The position numbers were made by a program, and so were the translations under genes. From Streptomyces sp. NBC_00271 (lineage in GTDB: Bacteria; Actinomycetota; Actinomycetes; Streptomycetales; Streptomycetaceae), in assembly GCF_036178845.1 (NCBI RefSeq), contig NZ_CP108070.1:744001-808000 (forward strand): 64,000 nucleotides of DNA, given 5' to 3'. This document shows, piece by piece, positions 1 through 7,851 of this stretch. How positions within the stretch are numbered: the stretch's first letter is position 1; each line of letters starts with the position of its first letter. The notes under the pieces were generated by a model. That model was given only the letters and a program-made list of their open reading frames with translations, was not told the origin of the DNA and ran no database searches.

Positions 1-72
1 GGCCTGGTTCACGCGGTCGACCATCGAGGTGCGCGGACGCAGTCGGCGGCGGGCCGGGCGCTTCGACGGAGG

Positions 73-696
73 TCAGACGTCCGCACGAGGCGACTCTGCC
101 CTCGGGATCAGGGCCACGCCGGATCGCGCCGCCTGCTCGAGCCTAGTGGCGTCGACATCCGCCTTGGCAATGGAATCGATGCCCCTGATGACGCTCAGCA
201 GCAGATACCCCAGAGCCGAGGAGTCGACATGGTCGGCCACTTCCCCTGCGTCCTGGGCGTCGCGGATCGCGCCCGCGAGGGCGCCGGCGAGATCGTCGAA
301 CGCGCGGCGGGCCGTCTGCGCCACCTCCTCGTCCTCACCGGCACGGTCCGCGGTGACCTTGGTGAGGAAGCACCCACGGTGGGGCGACTCGCCGGCGAAG
401 GCGCCAGCGAGGGAGACGAGGTAGTGCTCGAGTCGCGCCATCGGCGAGGGAAGCACCGCTTTCGGGCCGCCCTGCAGCTGCTCACGGGCTTGGGCGACGA
501 GGTCCCGGCAGTAGTCGGAGAAGACACGCACGTACAGGTCGTGCTTGTTGCCGAACGCCTTGTAGATGCTGCCCTTGCCCAGCCCAGTTGCTTCCATGAG
601 GTCATAGGTGGACGTGCCTACAAATCCAGTCGTCCAGAACTGGTCGCGCACGACATTCAGTACAGCGTCCTCGTCGAAGCCTCGCCTTCTTCCCAT
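73..696 (-). CDS. TetR/AcrR family transcriptional regulator
   Basis: A 207-aa one-helix-turn-helix repressor. The N-terminal third reads as a TetR DNA-binding domain, with a recognition region around TGLGKGSIYKAFGNKHDLY. The alpha-helical C-terminal part would bind an unknown small ligand. I chose the ATG at 696 (MGRRRGF) over the upstream extension because the extension would run through a perfect palindrome at 711-738, which looks like its own operator. It is transcribed away from the flavodoxin and F420-reductase genes, whose promoter carries a related half-site. It probably represses both itself and that pair; this is inference from the operators. Confidence 0.85.
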   Translation of the reverse strand: MGRRRGFDEDAVLNVVRDQFWTTGFVGTSTYDLMEATGLGKGSIYKAFGNKHDLYVRVFSDYCRDLVAQAREQLQGGPKAVLPSPMARLEHYLVSLAGAFAGESPHRGCFLTKVTADRAGEDEEVAQTARRAFDDLAGALAGAIRDAQDAGEVADHVDSSALGYLLLSVIRGIDSIAKADVDATRLEQAARSGVALIPRAESPRADV

Positions 697-710
697 GCCG
701 TCAGGGTACG

Positions 711-738
711 CCGTTGTGGTCCACCTGGACCACAACGG
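711..738. promoter_or_regulatory. Perfect palindromic operator upstream of the TetR gene
   Basis: Two 13-bp arms (CCGTTGTGGTCCA and its exact reverse complement) are separated by 2 bp. The site ends 14 bp before the chosen TetR start codon, which is the usual place for an autoregulatory TetR operator. The core GTGGTC...GACCAC recurs at 921-941 in front of the divergent flavodoxin gene. Confidence 0.7.
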
Positions 739-902
739 CTGCTGACCCGCTCACGACACACGGAACACCTCTCGGCTCGGACCGACCCCATCAGGCCCTC
801 GGCGACCGGCTCCGCCGCGGCCCGGCACACGACTGCTCCCGCCTCGACACACCCGACGCCACCTCAATGAACTTCACTGGATACCTAGACTCAATTTTTC
901 AT

Positions 903-941
903 TTGAACACTAATAGAGGTGTGGTCTACTTTAGAGACCAC
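903..941 (+). promoter_or_regulatory. Putative promoter with overlapping TetR-type half-sites
   Basis: A -35-like TTGAAC (903-908) and a -10-like TACTTT (927-932) are separated by 18 bp. The inverted repeat GTGGTCT/AGACCAC (921-927 and 935-941) overlaps the -10 box, so a bound repressor would block polymerase. It shares the GTGGTC/GACCAC half-sites of the 711-738 palindrome but has a longer spacer, so affinity may differ. Confidence 0.5.
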
Positions 942-979
942 TAGGAGACCGCTTCGTTCGACTTACCAAGGAGTCACAG

Positions 980-1594
980 ATGCCCCATGTTGTCGCCCCC
1001 CAGCCGCGCGTAGTTGTTGCCTTCCACTCCGGATACGGACACACCGCCGTCCTCGCCGAGGCCGTCCAACACGGTGCCGAGAAGGCCGGCGCACACGTGA
1101 CGTTCGTGGCGGTGGACGCCATCACCGACGAGCAGTGGCACGAGCTGGACACGGCTGACGCAGTGATCTTCGGGGCGCCGACCTACATGGGCGGCGCATC
1201 CGCGGGTTTCCACGCGTTCGCCGAGGCCAGTAGCGGCAGGTACCTCAACGGCACCTGGGCGGACAAGATCGCTGCCGGCTTCACCAACTCCGCCTCCAAG
1301 AGTGGGGACAAGCTCAACACCCTGAACTTCCTGGCCGCCTTCGCCGCCCAGCACCACATGATCTGGGTGGGCCTGGGACTGGCCCCGGGCTGGAACGCCC
1401 TCCAGGCCAGCGAAAACGACCTCAACCGGCTCGGCTTCTGGGTCGGTGCGGGCGCCCAGACTCCTCAGGACGGTGGCATCGAGACGGTGCACGAAGCCGA
1501 CATCGCCACCGCAGAGCATCTCGGGGCGCGGGTCACCGCACAGGCCGCAGCCCTCACCGTCGGCCGGGCCGCCCTGGCCGAAGTCACTGTCTGA
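980..1594 (+). CDS. Flavodoxin / NADPH-dependent FMN reductase family protein (WrbA-like)
   Basis: A 204-aa soluble flavodoxin-fold protein. The FMN phosphate loop is visible near the N-terminus (HSGYGHTAVLAEAV, residues about 15-29), as is the aromatic-flanked FMN loop APTYMGGASAGF around residues 68-80. This resembles WrbA-type NAD(P)H:quinone oxidoreductases, which reduce quinones by two electrons using FMN. AAGGAG at 968-973 lies 6 bp before the ATG. It is followed after 120 bp by a Ddn-type reductase in the same orientation, and the promoter overlaps a TetR-type palindrome, suggesting an inducible electrophile or quinone response. The substrate is unknown. Confidence 0.8.
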   Translation: MPHVVAPQPRVVVAFHSGYGHTAVLAEAVQHGAEKAGAHVTFVAVDAITDEQWHELDTADAVIFGAPTYMGGASAGFHAFAEASSGRYLNGTWADKIAAGFTNSASKSGDKLNTLNFLAAFAAQHHMIWVGLGLAPGWNALQASENDLNRLGFWVGAGAQTPQDGGIETVHEADIATAEHLGARVTAQAAALTVGRAALAEVTV

Positions 1595-1714
1595 CCCATC
1601 CCGGTACCCCAATTCCCGGCATTCCAGAGGCCTTCTGGTGAAAAGCCTCTCCCTTACCAGGACCACGAGGATCCTCACGGTCCGTGCCATGAAGAACGAC
1701 TAGGAGCACGAGCA

Positions 1715-2272
1715 ATGCCTCTGCACGGTGAGTACAAGCCGAGCGCCACCTCGTGGGTGCGCGACCAGGTCGCCCAGTACGAGGCCAACGACGGCGCGGA
1801 AGGCGGGACCTTCCTGGACCTGCCGGTCATCATCCTGACCACCAAGGGCGTGAAGTCCGGAAAGATCCGCAAGATGCCCCTGATGCGCGTCGAGCACAAC
1901 GGCTCCTACGCGGTGGCCGCCTCCAACGGAGGCGCCGACACACACCCTTCCTGGTACCAGAACGTCGTCGCCCATCCCCTTGTCGAGGTGCAGGACCGAG
2001 CGGTCCAGCAGGACATGATCGCCCGCGAGCTCCATGGCGAGGAGAAGGCCGAATGGTGGAAGCGCGCGGACGCCGCCTACCCACCCTTCGTCGACTACCG
2101 GGCCGGAACCGCCCGCGACATCCCGCTCTTCGGCACCGCTCCACCCGGACACCCACGTACCCGCGACGGCGACACGACGGTGTCAGTCCGGCTGACAGCC
2201 CCTCAGGTCGAGGGCATCGACAGCGATGCACGGTCCTCGACGACAGCCTCGCCGACACCGCGCAGGAACTGA
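1715..2272 (+). CDS. Nitroreductase family deazaflavin-dependent oxidoreductase (Ddn-like)
   Basis: The first ~140 residues match the split beta-barrel Ddn/FGD family, which uses reduced coenzyme F420: LPVIILTTKGVKSGKIRKMPLMRVEHNG, then SWYQNVVAHPLVEVQ, and a terminal YRAGTARDIPLF. Family members usually stop at about 145-150 residues; this ORF runs to 185 with a low-complexity tail rich in Thr, Ser and Arg. The last ~44 residues are therefore probably read-through of an altered 3' end rather than a real domain. AGGAG at 1703 precedes the ATG. It is likely co-regulated with the flavodoxin gene upstream. The substrate is unknown. Confidence 0.75.
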   Translation: MPLHGEYKPSATSWVRDQVAQYEANDGAEGGTFLDLPVIILTTKGVKSGKIRKMPLMRVEHNGSYAVAASNGGADTHPSWYQNVVAHPLVEVQDRAVQQDMIARELHGEEKAEWWKRADAAYPPFVDYRAGTARDIPLFGTAPPGHPRTRDGDTTVSVRLTAPQVEGIDSDARSSTTASPTPRRN

Positions 2273-2626
2273 ACGCTCAGCGCGTGGAGGCCTGGTGGCC
2301 AGCCTCACCTCGGTGGTCAACGGCCGCTGCACAGCGCATGCATGCCTGCACACCACCCACGTGTAAGGCAACACGCGCCGCGTTACGACGGTGAATCGCG
2401 GCTTCGCCACCAGCCCGGCCCCGCACCACCCGGACGTCTCGTCGAGCAACTGACCGACGAGGAGAAGTGATTCCACAACTACCGCTTCGATGACCCCGGC
2501 CCGGTTCCGGTGGTGGGCGGCTTCTACCAGGCGTGCCTGGACCGCATCACTACCTTGCTCGGCACCTGACCACACGGCGGAACAGCCCGCGCGGTCCGGT
2601 CCCGGCCACTCACCGCCGGATTCGGC
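2273..2626. other. Gene-poor stretch with a possible ORF relic
   Basis: No intact gene is visible here. On the plus strand around 2419-2569 a reading frame gives RLVEQLTDEEK, a TGA, then FHNYRFDDPGPVPVVGGFYQ and a normal-looking C-terminal end before a stop at 2569. This looks like the decayed tail of a small protein gene, but I cannot assign a family. Confidence 0.3.
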
Positions 2627-3046
2627 TCATACGCCCTGGTCGGAGGCGTGGCGCTGGTCGTAGGCGACGCGGGCCGCGTGCACGCGCGAAGCCCGCTTCT
2701 CGGTCCAGGAACACAGGGCCCGGGTCTCCTCGGCGATCTCACCGCCGAGGTCGGTCAGCCCGTAGAGCACCAAAGGCGGCAGGACCTCAGGGTCGACGCT
2801 GCGCAGGACCAGGCCGTCACGTTCCAGCGTCCGCAAGGTCTGCGACAGCATCTTCCGGCTGATCCCACCCAGAGACCGGTGCAGTTCCGAATACCGCTGG
2901 GCACCACGCTCTCGCAAGCTCGCCAGCATGAGCAGGGCCCACTTGTCGGCCAAGTCCACAAAGACATCACGACTGGGACAGGCCGCGTCGAGGATGTCCA
3001 TCGGCCGGTCCGAGTCGATGGTCACTGACCGCTCCTGCTCTACCAT
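2627..3046 (-). CDS. HxlR family winged-helix transcriptional regulator
   Basis: A 139-aa protein with the HxlR/MarR-like winged helix: a Cys near the N-terminus (DAACPSRDVF), the hallmark DKWALLMLASLRERG, SELHRSLGGISRKMLSQTLRTLERDGLV and a wing at LYGLTDLGGEI. HxlR proteins commonly sense electrophiles or oxidants through the N-terminal Cys and control an adjacent oxidoreductase. Here the upstream neighbour is the divergent PP2C sensor gene and no oxidoreductase is adjacent, so the target is not evident. Confidence 0.85.
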   Translation of the reverse strand: MVEQERSVTIDSDRPMDILDAACPSRDVFVDLADKWALLMLASLRERGAQRYSELHRSLGGISRKMLSQTLRTLERDGLVLRSVDPEVLPPLVLYGLTDLGGEIAEETRALCSWTEKRASRVHAARVAYDQRHASDQGV

Positions 3047-3253
3047 GACCGCATTCTATACCAGGAAACCAAGGATCCCCATAGACTCTTCTGGAGTCAA
3101 TGTCTCCAGTGAGCTCTCGCCGGGTAGCGACCTTCTCGCGGTTGTTCTGGCGTCGGAGCAGACCAACCCTCACGAAAGCTGGGATCTTCGGCATTCCACC
3201 CATTCGGATAGGTTTGTTTATAACTTTCCTTGCCGGATTACAGGTGGGAGACG

Positions 3254-6163
3254 ATGTCAGGCAAGAGCAGGTGTACCCAGCAGCCACAGGCGGCGGAAGG
3301 ATCCTCCTCCGGCGCCCCGGCGCAGGCCCTTCACTCCCCCTTGCCGCCCGCACAGAGTGCGGATGTGAACACTTACGACACGCTACGGCTCGGGCTGAAC
3401 CGCGCGGTGGCAGTGACTGAGGCCATGGGCGGCATGGTGCACCTCGGGCCCCTGGGGAGCAGCGGCCTGTACTTGGCGGTGGAGAGCAACGTCGAGGGGC
3501 CGGCAACACAACGCTGGGAAGAAGTCGACCGCCGCTCGCCGCAGGCTCCCGCATACGCGGTACGCACCAACGCCCCGGCATGGGCGGCGCCGACGAGCCC
3601 CGAATTCGCCACGTGCTTGCCTGGCGTGCCCTCAGGAGCCGGACTGCTCTCGGTACCGATACCGGTAGCGGGCTCGGACGAGCCGCTCGGCGTACTGTCC
3701 GTCTTCACCCGTACGCCGGAGAAGCCGGCCCTGCACCAGCAACTGACAGCCGTGGCCGGCTGGATCGCCGACTGCCTGGGCAACAGTCCGGGCCCTCGTC
3801 AACCTGAGGATGAGGGACGCCCGGCCGACTGCGACACCACGGAACTCCCCGTCGGATTCTGGGGCTGGGATTTCGGTACCGGCACGGTGATCTGGGACGA
3901 TGCCGCGCTCGGCATCCTGGGGATCGACGCGAAGGGGTTCGACGGGCAGATCCGTACCTGGCGGCGACTGGTCCACCCGCAGGATCTCCCGCAGTTGCTG
4001 GCCCGGGCCGACGAGGCCATCCGCGCCCGCACGCCCTACCAGGCGGAATTTCGGGTCCGCCGGCCGGATGCCGACATGCGCCGGGTGGAGGTCCAGGGCC
4101 AGGCATCGAGTGCCGACGACGGCTCCGGCCCGCGCCTGGCCGGGATCGTGCGTGACATCACCTCGGGCCACCCGGCCAAGGGACCGGCGGAGCACGCCCA
4201 GCGGCCTGTGCGCTACGGATTCCTGGCCGTCGACCGCTCCTGGCGGATCATCTTTGCCAATCCGGAGGCCGAGCGCCTGCTTGCCCCGTCGCGGCAGTGG
4301 CTCGGGCAGGTGCTGTGGGATGCGGTTCCGGCGCTGTGTTCACCCGGCATGGAGGAAGTCGGCAGGCAAGCAGCGGCCGAGGGCAGACCGACCGAACTGG
4401 ACACACGTAAGCACACCGGCCGACGGCTGCATGTGCGACTGGCCCCGTTGTCGGACGGCCTGACCCTGTGCATCACCGACATCAGCAGCATCCGGCACCC
4501 GCAAGCCGACGAGGCCTCCGCCGAGGGCGCTGCCGTCGAACGCACCATGCGCATCGTGGAGCTGACCCGAGCCCTTGCCGGTGCGGTCACCGGACATGAC
4601 GTGGCCGACGTGATGGCCACCCACATGGTTCCCCTGTTCGGCGCCAAAGGCGTCGGTGTCTGGACTCACGAAAACGGCCGAGCGTTTCTGATGGGCAGTG
4701 CCGGCCCCAAGGAGAGCCTCCGCCGCTTCGAAGGCGCCCGCGTCGCAGAGCTTCCGCCGTCTGCCCAAGCCTTCATCGAGGGCACCTTGGACTTCATCTG
4801 CTCCGCGGAGGAGTTCATCAGCCGCTTCCCAGCGCTTGCCGACCTGCCCGCTGCGAGCGGGACCCAGGCATGGGCGATCCTGCCGCTGATCGCCTCCGGG
4901 CGCACCGTGGGCGCTTCCTGTGTCAGCTATGAGCATCCGCACGCCTTCAGCCACGAGGAACGCACCCTGTTCACCGCTATGAGTGGCATGGTCGCCCAGG
5001 CCATGGAGCGTGCCCGGCTGTACGACGCCGAGCACCGCCGGGCCCAGGAACTCCAGCGCGGTTTGCTCCCGCGGCGTCTGCCGGTCCTGCCCGCTGTGAC
5101 CGCCTCCGCCCGCTACCAGCCCGCCGGTGACGGCACGAAGGCCGGCGGCGACTGGTATGACGTCATCCCACTGTCGGCCGAGCAGGTTGCTCTGGTCATT
5201 GGAGACGTCATGGGGCACGGCGTGTCCGAGGCCGTCACCATGGGCCGACTGCGCACCGCGGGCCGTACGCTCGCTGATCTCGAGCAGCCTCTGGACGAGC
5301 TCTTCTTCCACCTCAACGAAATCGTCAGCGGCCTCGGCGACGGCTTTTACGCCACCTGCCTCTGCATCGTCTACGACCCGGTCAGCCGCATGTGCCAGGC
5401 CATCACCGCCGGCCATCCTCCGCCCGTCATCCTCCGGCCCGACGGAACCTGCTACTTTCCGGACCTGCCTGTCAACCCCCCGCTCGGCGCCGCCACCCCG
5501 CCCTTCGACACAGCCGAGTTCAGCCTGCCCGACGGCGCGATCCTCGCGCTCTACACCGACGGCCTCGTCGAATCCGGCGGACTGGACATCGCCGAAGGCA
5601 TGGGGCGCCTCGCCTGCCAACTTCGCCCCGCACACGTTCAGGTGACAGAGACCCTCGACGACCTGTGCGACCGTCTGATCGCCACCCTGCTGCCCGACCC
5701 GCGCAGCCGCGATGACAGCGCACTGCTCGTGGCCCGCACCAAGGCGCTGGCTCCCGAGAACATCTCCTGCCTGCAGCTGCACGACGAACCCACAGCCGCA
5801 GGCCAGGCCCGCGCGCATGTCCGAGCCCAGCTGGCCGCCTGGAACCTGGATGAGCTGATCATGACCACCGAACTCGTCGCCAGCGAGCTCGTCGGCAATG
5901 TCGTCCGCCATGCAAGAGGACCGATCACCCTGCGGCTGCTGCGCGGCCGCACCCTCATCTGCGAAGTCGCAGACGCCAGCCCCGCGATGCCCAGAATCCG
6001 TCGAGCGGCTGACACCGACGAGAACGGCCGCGGGCTCCAGCTGATCTCCGCTGTGACCAGCCGGTGGGGCGCCCGCTACACAGGCTCCGGCAAGTGCATC
6101 TGGACCGAGCAGCTCCTGTCCACCGACCCGCTTGGTGAGCGAATCTCGTACGAGTCCGTGTGA
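3254..6163 (+). CDS. GAF-PAS-PAS-GAF-PP2C (SpoIIE/RsbU)-HATPase signalling protein
   Basis: A 969-aa cytosolic multi-domain regulator. Order: N-terminal GAF (about 50-180), PAS with PAC tail (about 195-300), second PAS (about 315-415), GAF (about 430-585), SpoIIE/RsbU-type PP2C phosphatase (about 605-800; GGDWYDV near 630, GDVMGHG, RDDSALL) and an RsbW-like HATPase (about 830-955; ELVGNVVRHA, ENGRGLQL). Phosphatase plus anti-sigma-like kinase in one chain suggests switching of an anti-sigma antagonist (STAS partner) in response to ligands or redox. The ATG at 3254 follows GGGAG at 3246-3250; an upstream TTG at 3230 has no better ribosome site. No STAS gene is adjacent, although one lies at 48.5 kb. 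Confidence 0.88.
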   Translation: MSGKSRCTQQPQAAEGSSSGAPAQALHSPLPPAQSADVNTYDTLRLGLNRAVAVTEAMGGMVHLGPLGSSGLYLAVESNVEGPATQRWEEVDRRSPQAPAYAVRTNAPAWAAPTSPEFATCLPGVPSGAGLLSVPIPVAGSDEPLGVLSVFTRTPEKPALHQQLTAVAGWIADCLGNSPGPRQPEDEGRPADCDTTELPVGFWGWDFGTGTVIWDDAALGILGIDAKGFDGQIRTWRRLVHPQDLPQLLARADEAIRARTPYQAEFRVRRPDADMRRVEVQGQASSADDGSGPRLAGIVRDITSGHPAKGPAEHAQRPVRYGFLAVDRSWRIIFANPEAERLLAPSRQWLGQVLWDAVPALCSPGMEEVGRQAAAEGRPTELDTRKHTGRRLHVRLAPLSDGLTLCITDISSIRHPQADEASAEGAAVERTMRIVELTRALAGAVTGHDVADVMATHMVPLFGAKGVGVWTHENGRAFLMGSAGPKESLRRFEGARVAELPPSAQAFIEGTLDFICSAEEFISRFPALADLPAASGTQAWAILPLIASGRTVGASCVSYEHPHAFSHEERTLFTAMSGMVAQAMERARLYDAEHRRAQELQRGLLPRRLPVLPAVTASARYQPAGDGTKAGGDWYDVIPLSAEQVALVIGDVMGHGVSEAVTMGRLRTAGRTLADLEQPLDELFFHLNEIVSGLGDGFYATCLCIVYDPVSRMCQAITAGHPPPVILRPDGTCYFPDLPVNPPLGAATPPFDTAEFSLPDGAILALYTDGLVESGGLDIAEGMGRLACQLRPAHVQVTETLDDLCDRLIATLLPDPRSRDDSALLVARTKALAPENISCLQLHDEPTAAGQARAHVRAQLAAWNLDELIMTTELVASELVGNVVRHARGPITLRLLRGRTLICEVADASPAMPRIRRAADTDENGRGLQLISAVTSRWGARYTGSGKCIWTEQLLSTDPLGERISYESV

Positions 6164-6342
6164 GCGGGCTCCCCATCCCGATGCAAGACGTCGACAAGCC
6201 GCATGCCTGCCGCCGGACGTGCCGCTCCCATCAACCTGCGCGCTTGCCGGGTCAGCTGCATGCATTGATTCGGTGAGGGACACCCCAGAGCCTCCTAAGG
6301 CCAAATCTTGTGCATTAGCATCACTGCAAACCTGGAGGAGAC

Positions 6343-6376
6343 TTAACGCCAAGCGGTGTGCGTTATAGTGGGTTGA
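6343..6376 (+). promoter_or_regulatory. Putative leaderless promoter with an inverted repeat
   Basis: A -10-like TATAGT (6364-6369) ends 6 bp before the ATG at 6376, so transcription would start at or next to the start codon (leaderless mRNA). No Shine-Dalgarno sequence is present near that ATG. TAACGC (6344-6349) and GCGTTA (6360-6365) form an inverted repeat with a 10-bp spacer overlapping the promoter, a plausible TetR autoregulatory site. Confidence 0.45.
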
Positions 6377-6927
6377 TGGTTGCAGAATCGTCCCCGCGGC
6401 GGCGTACCGGCGGCCGCAGCGCCCTGGTGCTGACGTCCATCAGGAAGGCCGTCGAGGAACTGATCGCCGAACGGGGCAGTGACGCCATCACCATCCCGAT
6501 GGTCGCGGAGCGTGCGGGAGTGAATCACTCCAGCATCTACCGACGGTGGGGCGACGCCCGGACCATGATCAACGACCTGGCGACCTACCGGCTCGACCCG
6601 GACCGCGGCCTTCCCGACACCGGGGACCTGCGCGCCGATCTGACCACCTGGGCACAGGAGCTGATCAGCCACTACAGCGTCCCGGTGAACGCCGCCCTCC
6701 TGCGCGGCGGGGCCGCCGCGGCCGGTGAGGACGAATCGGACTGCCTGCGCGACCGCCGGACAGAAGCAGCCGGCTTCGCCGCACGCCCCGGCAGCACCTT
6801 CACCGGCGACCAGGTCATCGACCTGCTGGTGGCCCCCATCATCTACAGAGCCATCTTCCTGCCCTGGACACTGCCCGAGGCGGATGCGCGCACGTACGTC
6901 GACGAACTCTGCGACCGCTCCACCTGA
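6376..6927 (+). CDS. TetR/AcrR family transcriptional regulator
   Basis: A 183-aa TetR protein. After a basic N-terminus (RRRTGGRSA) comes the DNA-binding domain: TSIRKAVEELIAERGSDAITIPMVAERAGVNHSSIYRRWGDARTMI. The C-terminal part is a TetR_C-type helical domain (DLRADLTTWAQELISHYSVPV). The ATG at 6376 fits a leaderless transcript; an in-frame GTG at 6358 lies upstream of the -10 box and would not be transcribed. No obvious divergent target exists; the next downstream gene on the same strand is the acyl-CoA dehydrogenase 0.9 kb away, separated by relic DNA. Confidence 0.82.
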   Translation: MVAESSPRRRTGGRSALVLTSIRKAVEELIAERGSDAITIPMVAERAGVNHSSIYRRWGDARTMINDLATYRLDPDRGLPDTGDLRADLTTWAQELISHYSVPVNAALLRGGAAAAGEDESDCLRDRRTEAAGFAARPGSTFTGDQVIDLLVAPIIYRAIFLPWTLPEADARTYVDELCDRST

Positions 6928-6943
6928 TCCCCATCACGCGAAC

Positions 6944-6961
6944 CGGCGACACCGGTCGCCG
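6944..6961 (+). terminator. Weak hairpin after the TetR gene
   Basis: CGGCGAC (6944-6950) pairs with GTCGCCG (6955-6961) around a 4-base loop, 17 bp after the TetR stop, followed by TCTTC. The stem is short and there is no real T tract, so termination is only a possibility. Confidence 0.35.
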
Positions 6962-7023
6962 TCTTCGCCCGCTCGGGTCCACCCTCTTGGGAGCCCGATG
7001 AGTGCGGCGCACAGATCAGGTAA

Positions 7024-7345
7024 TCAGACGGCCTGGCCAAGTGCCCTGAACTGGGCGTCGGACAAAGCGACCTGCGCGGCCTGGGTGTTCTCCTCCAGGT
7101 GAGCCACGCGGGAGGTACCAGGAATGGACAGCATCACCGGGGAGCGCCGCAGCAGCCAGGCCAGAGCCATCCGAGAGGGGCTCGCGCCCAGCTCCTTGGC
7201 GAGAGTGTCCAGCGGGCCACCCGGTCACGCCAGTTGGCCGGTGGCGATCGGGAACCACGGGATGAAGCCCAGGTTCTCCCACTCGGCGTACCCGGTTGTC
7301 AGGATCTCGAGGATGACGGCCTTGTTCCGCTCCGTCTGAGTCCGA
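7024..7345 (-). pseudogene. Aldo/keto reductase relic (C-terminal part, frameshifted)
   Basis: On the minus strand one frame encodes WENLGFIPWFPIATGQLA and then stops. A second frame, picking up near 7225, encodes [40 protein letters not shown] and [21 protein letters not shown], ending at 7024. Together these are the last ~105 residues of a typical aldo/keto reductase, with a frameshift and without the catalytic N-terminal two-thirds. An intact but different aldo/keto reductase lies at 13.9 kb. Confidence 0.75.
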
Positions 7346-7356
7346 GTCCGAGTCCG
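7338..7356. repeat. Three tandem GAGTCC hexamers
   Basis: GAGTCC occurs three times head to tail at 7338-7355, just at the 5' edge of the aldo/keto reductase relic. It is short and probably a slippage product at the broken gene end. Confidence 0.5.
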
Positions 7357-7371
7357 AAATCCTCCACTAGG

Positions 7372-7426
7372 TTTGTTGACCGATTGGACCACTATCGACC
7401 ACGATGTGGTCCAATCGGTCAACAAA
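7372..7426. repeat. Perfect 21-bp inverted repeat with 13-bp loop
   Basis: The left arm 7372-7392 (TTTGTTGACCGATTGGACCAC) is the exact reverse complement of 7406-7426. The 13-bp loop (7393-7405) contains a smaller ATCG/CGAT palindrome. It sits between the aldo/keto reductase relic and the acyl-CoA operon. It could be a bidirectional terminator, a mobile-element end or a regulator site; the arms contain TTGAC and the GGACCAC/GTGGTCC core seen inverted in the 711-738 operator. The following 7427-7851 holds no gene that I can recognise. Confidence 0.6.
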
Positions 7427-7851
7427 TCGCTCGCCCCGGCCCGGTCTGCCCTGATCGACGCCAGCACGTCGTCCGCCAGCAGCACCTGGTGGGGCTCAGA
7501 CAGGCCGATCGGTTGAGATGGCGGGGAGCCCGATCGGGAGGTTCCGGGGATGCCGGACGCCGGGTGGACCGCTCCATGCCCCGCCTACGGAGTGCGTGTG
7601 CGAGACCACTTACGCCGAACATCGCGCGGCCCCACCGTCACGTAGCGGTCGAGCGGGGTGGGCACTCGAAGACGACGCCCTCGCGACCGAGCCGCGGGCG
7701 AGGTGATAGCAAGACAAACTGTCACGAGAACACCAAATCGGTCAGAAACGTGGTATTCCGCTTCCAGTGGCTACGCCTCTGCTCCGGCCTAGCGTCGTAC
7801 GTACTGACGCCATCCGGATCCTCGATCGAGATCGATCTGAAGGAGCGGAAC
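7427..7851. other. Intergenic stretch, no recognisable gene
   Basis: Reading frames here are short and do not resemble known families. The last part (about 7720-7851) is less GC-rich and presumably contains the promoter and leader of the acyl-CoA operon; AAGGAGCGG at 7840-7848 is the ribosome binding site for the next gene. Confidence 0.5.

Noticed and set aside
4340..6352. 670-aa open frame antisense to the PP2C sensor
   Set aside because: It is a shadow frame of high-GC coding DNA; Gly/Ala/Arg-rich with no family motif, whereas the plus strand carries ordered domains with conserved motifs.
7099..7851. A 5' extension of the acyl-CoA dehydrogenase frame by about 250 codons
   Set aside because: It crosses an aldo/keto reductase relic and a perfect inverted repeat; the family N-terminus and a good ribosome site are at 7852.
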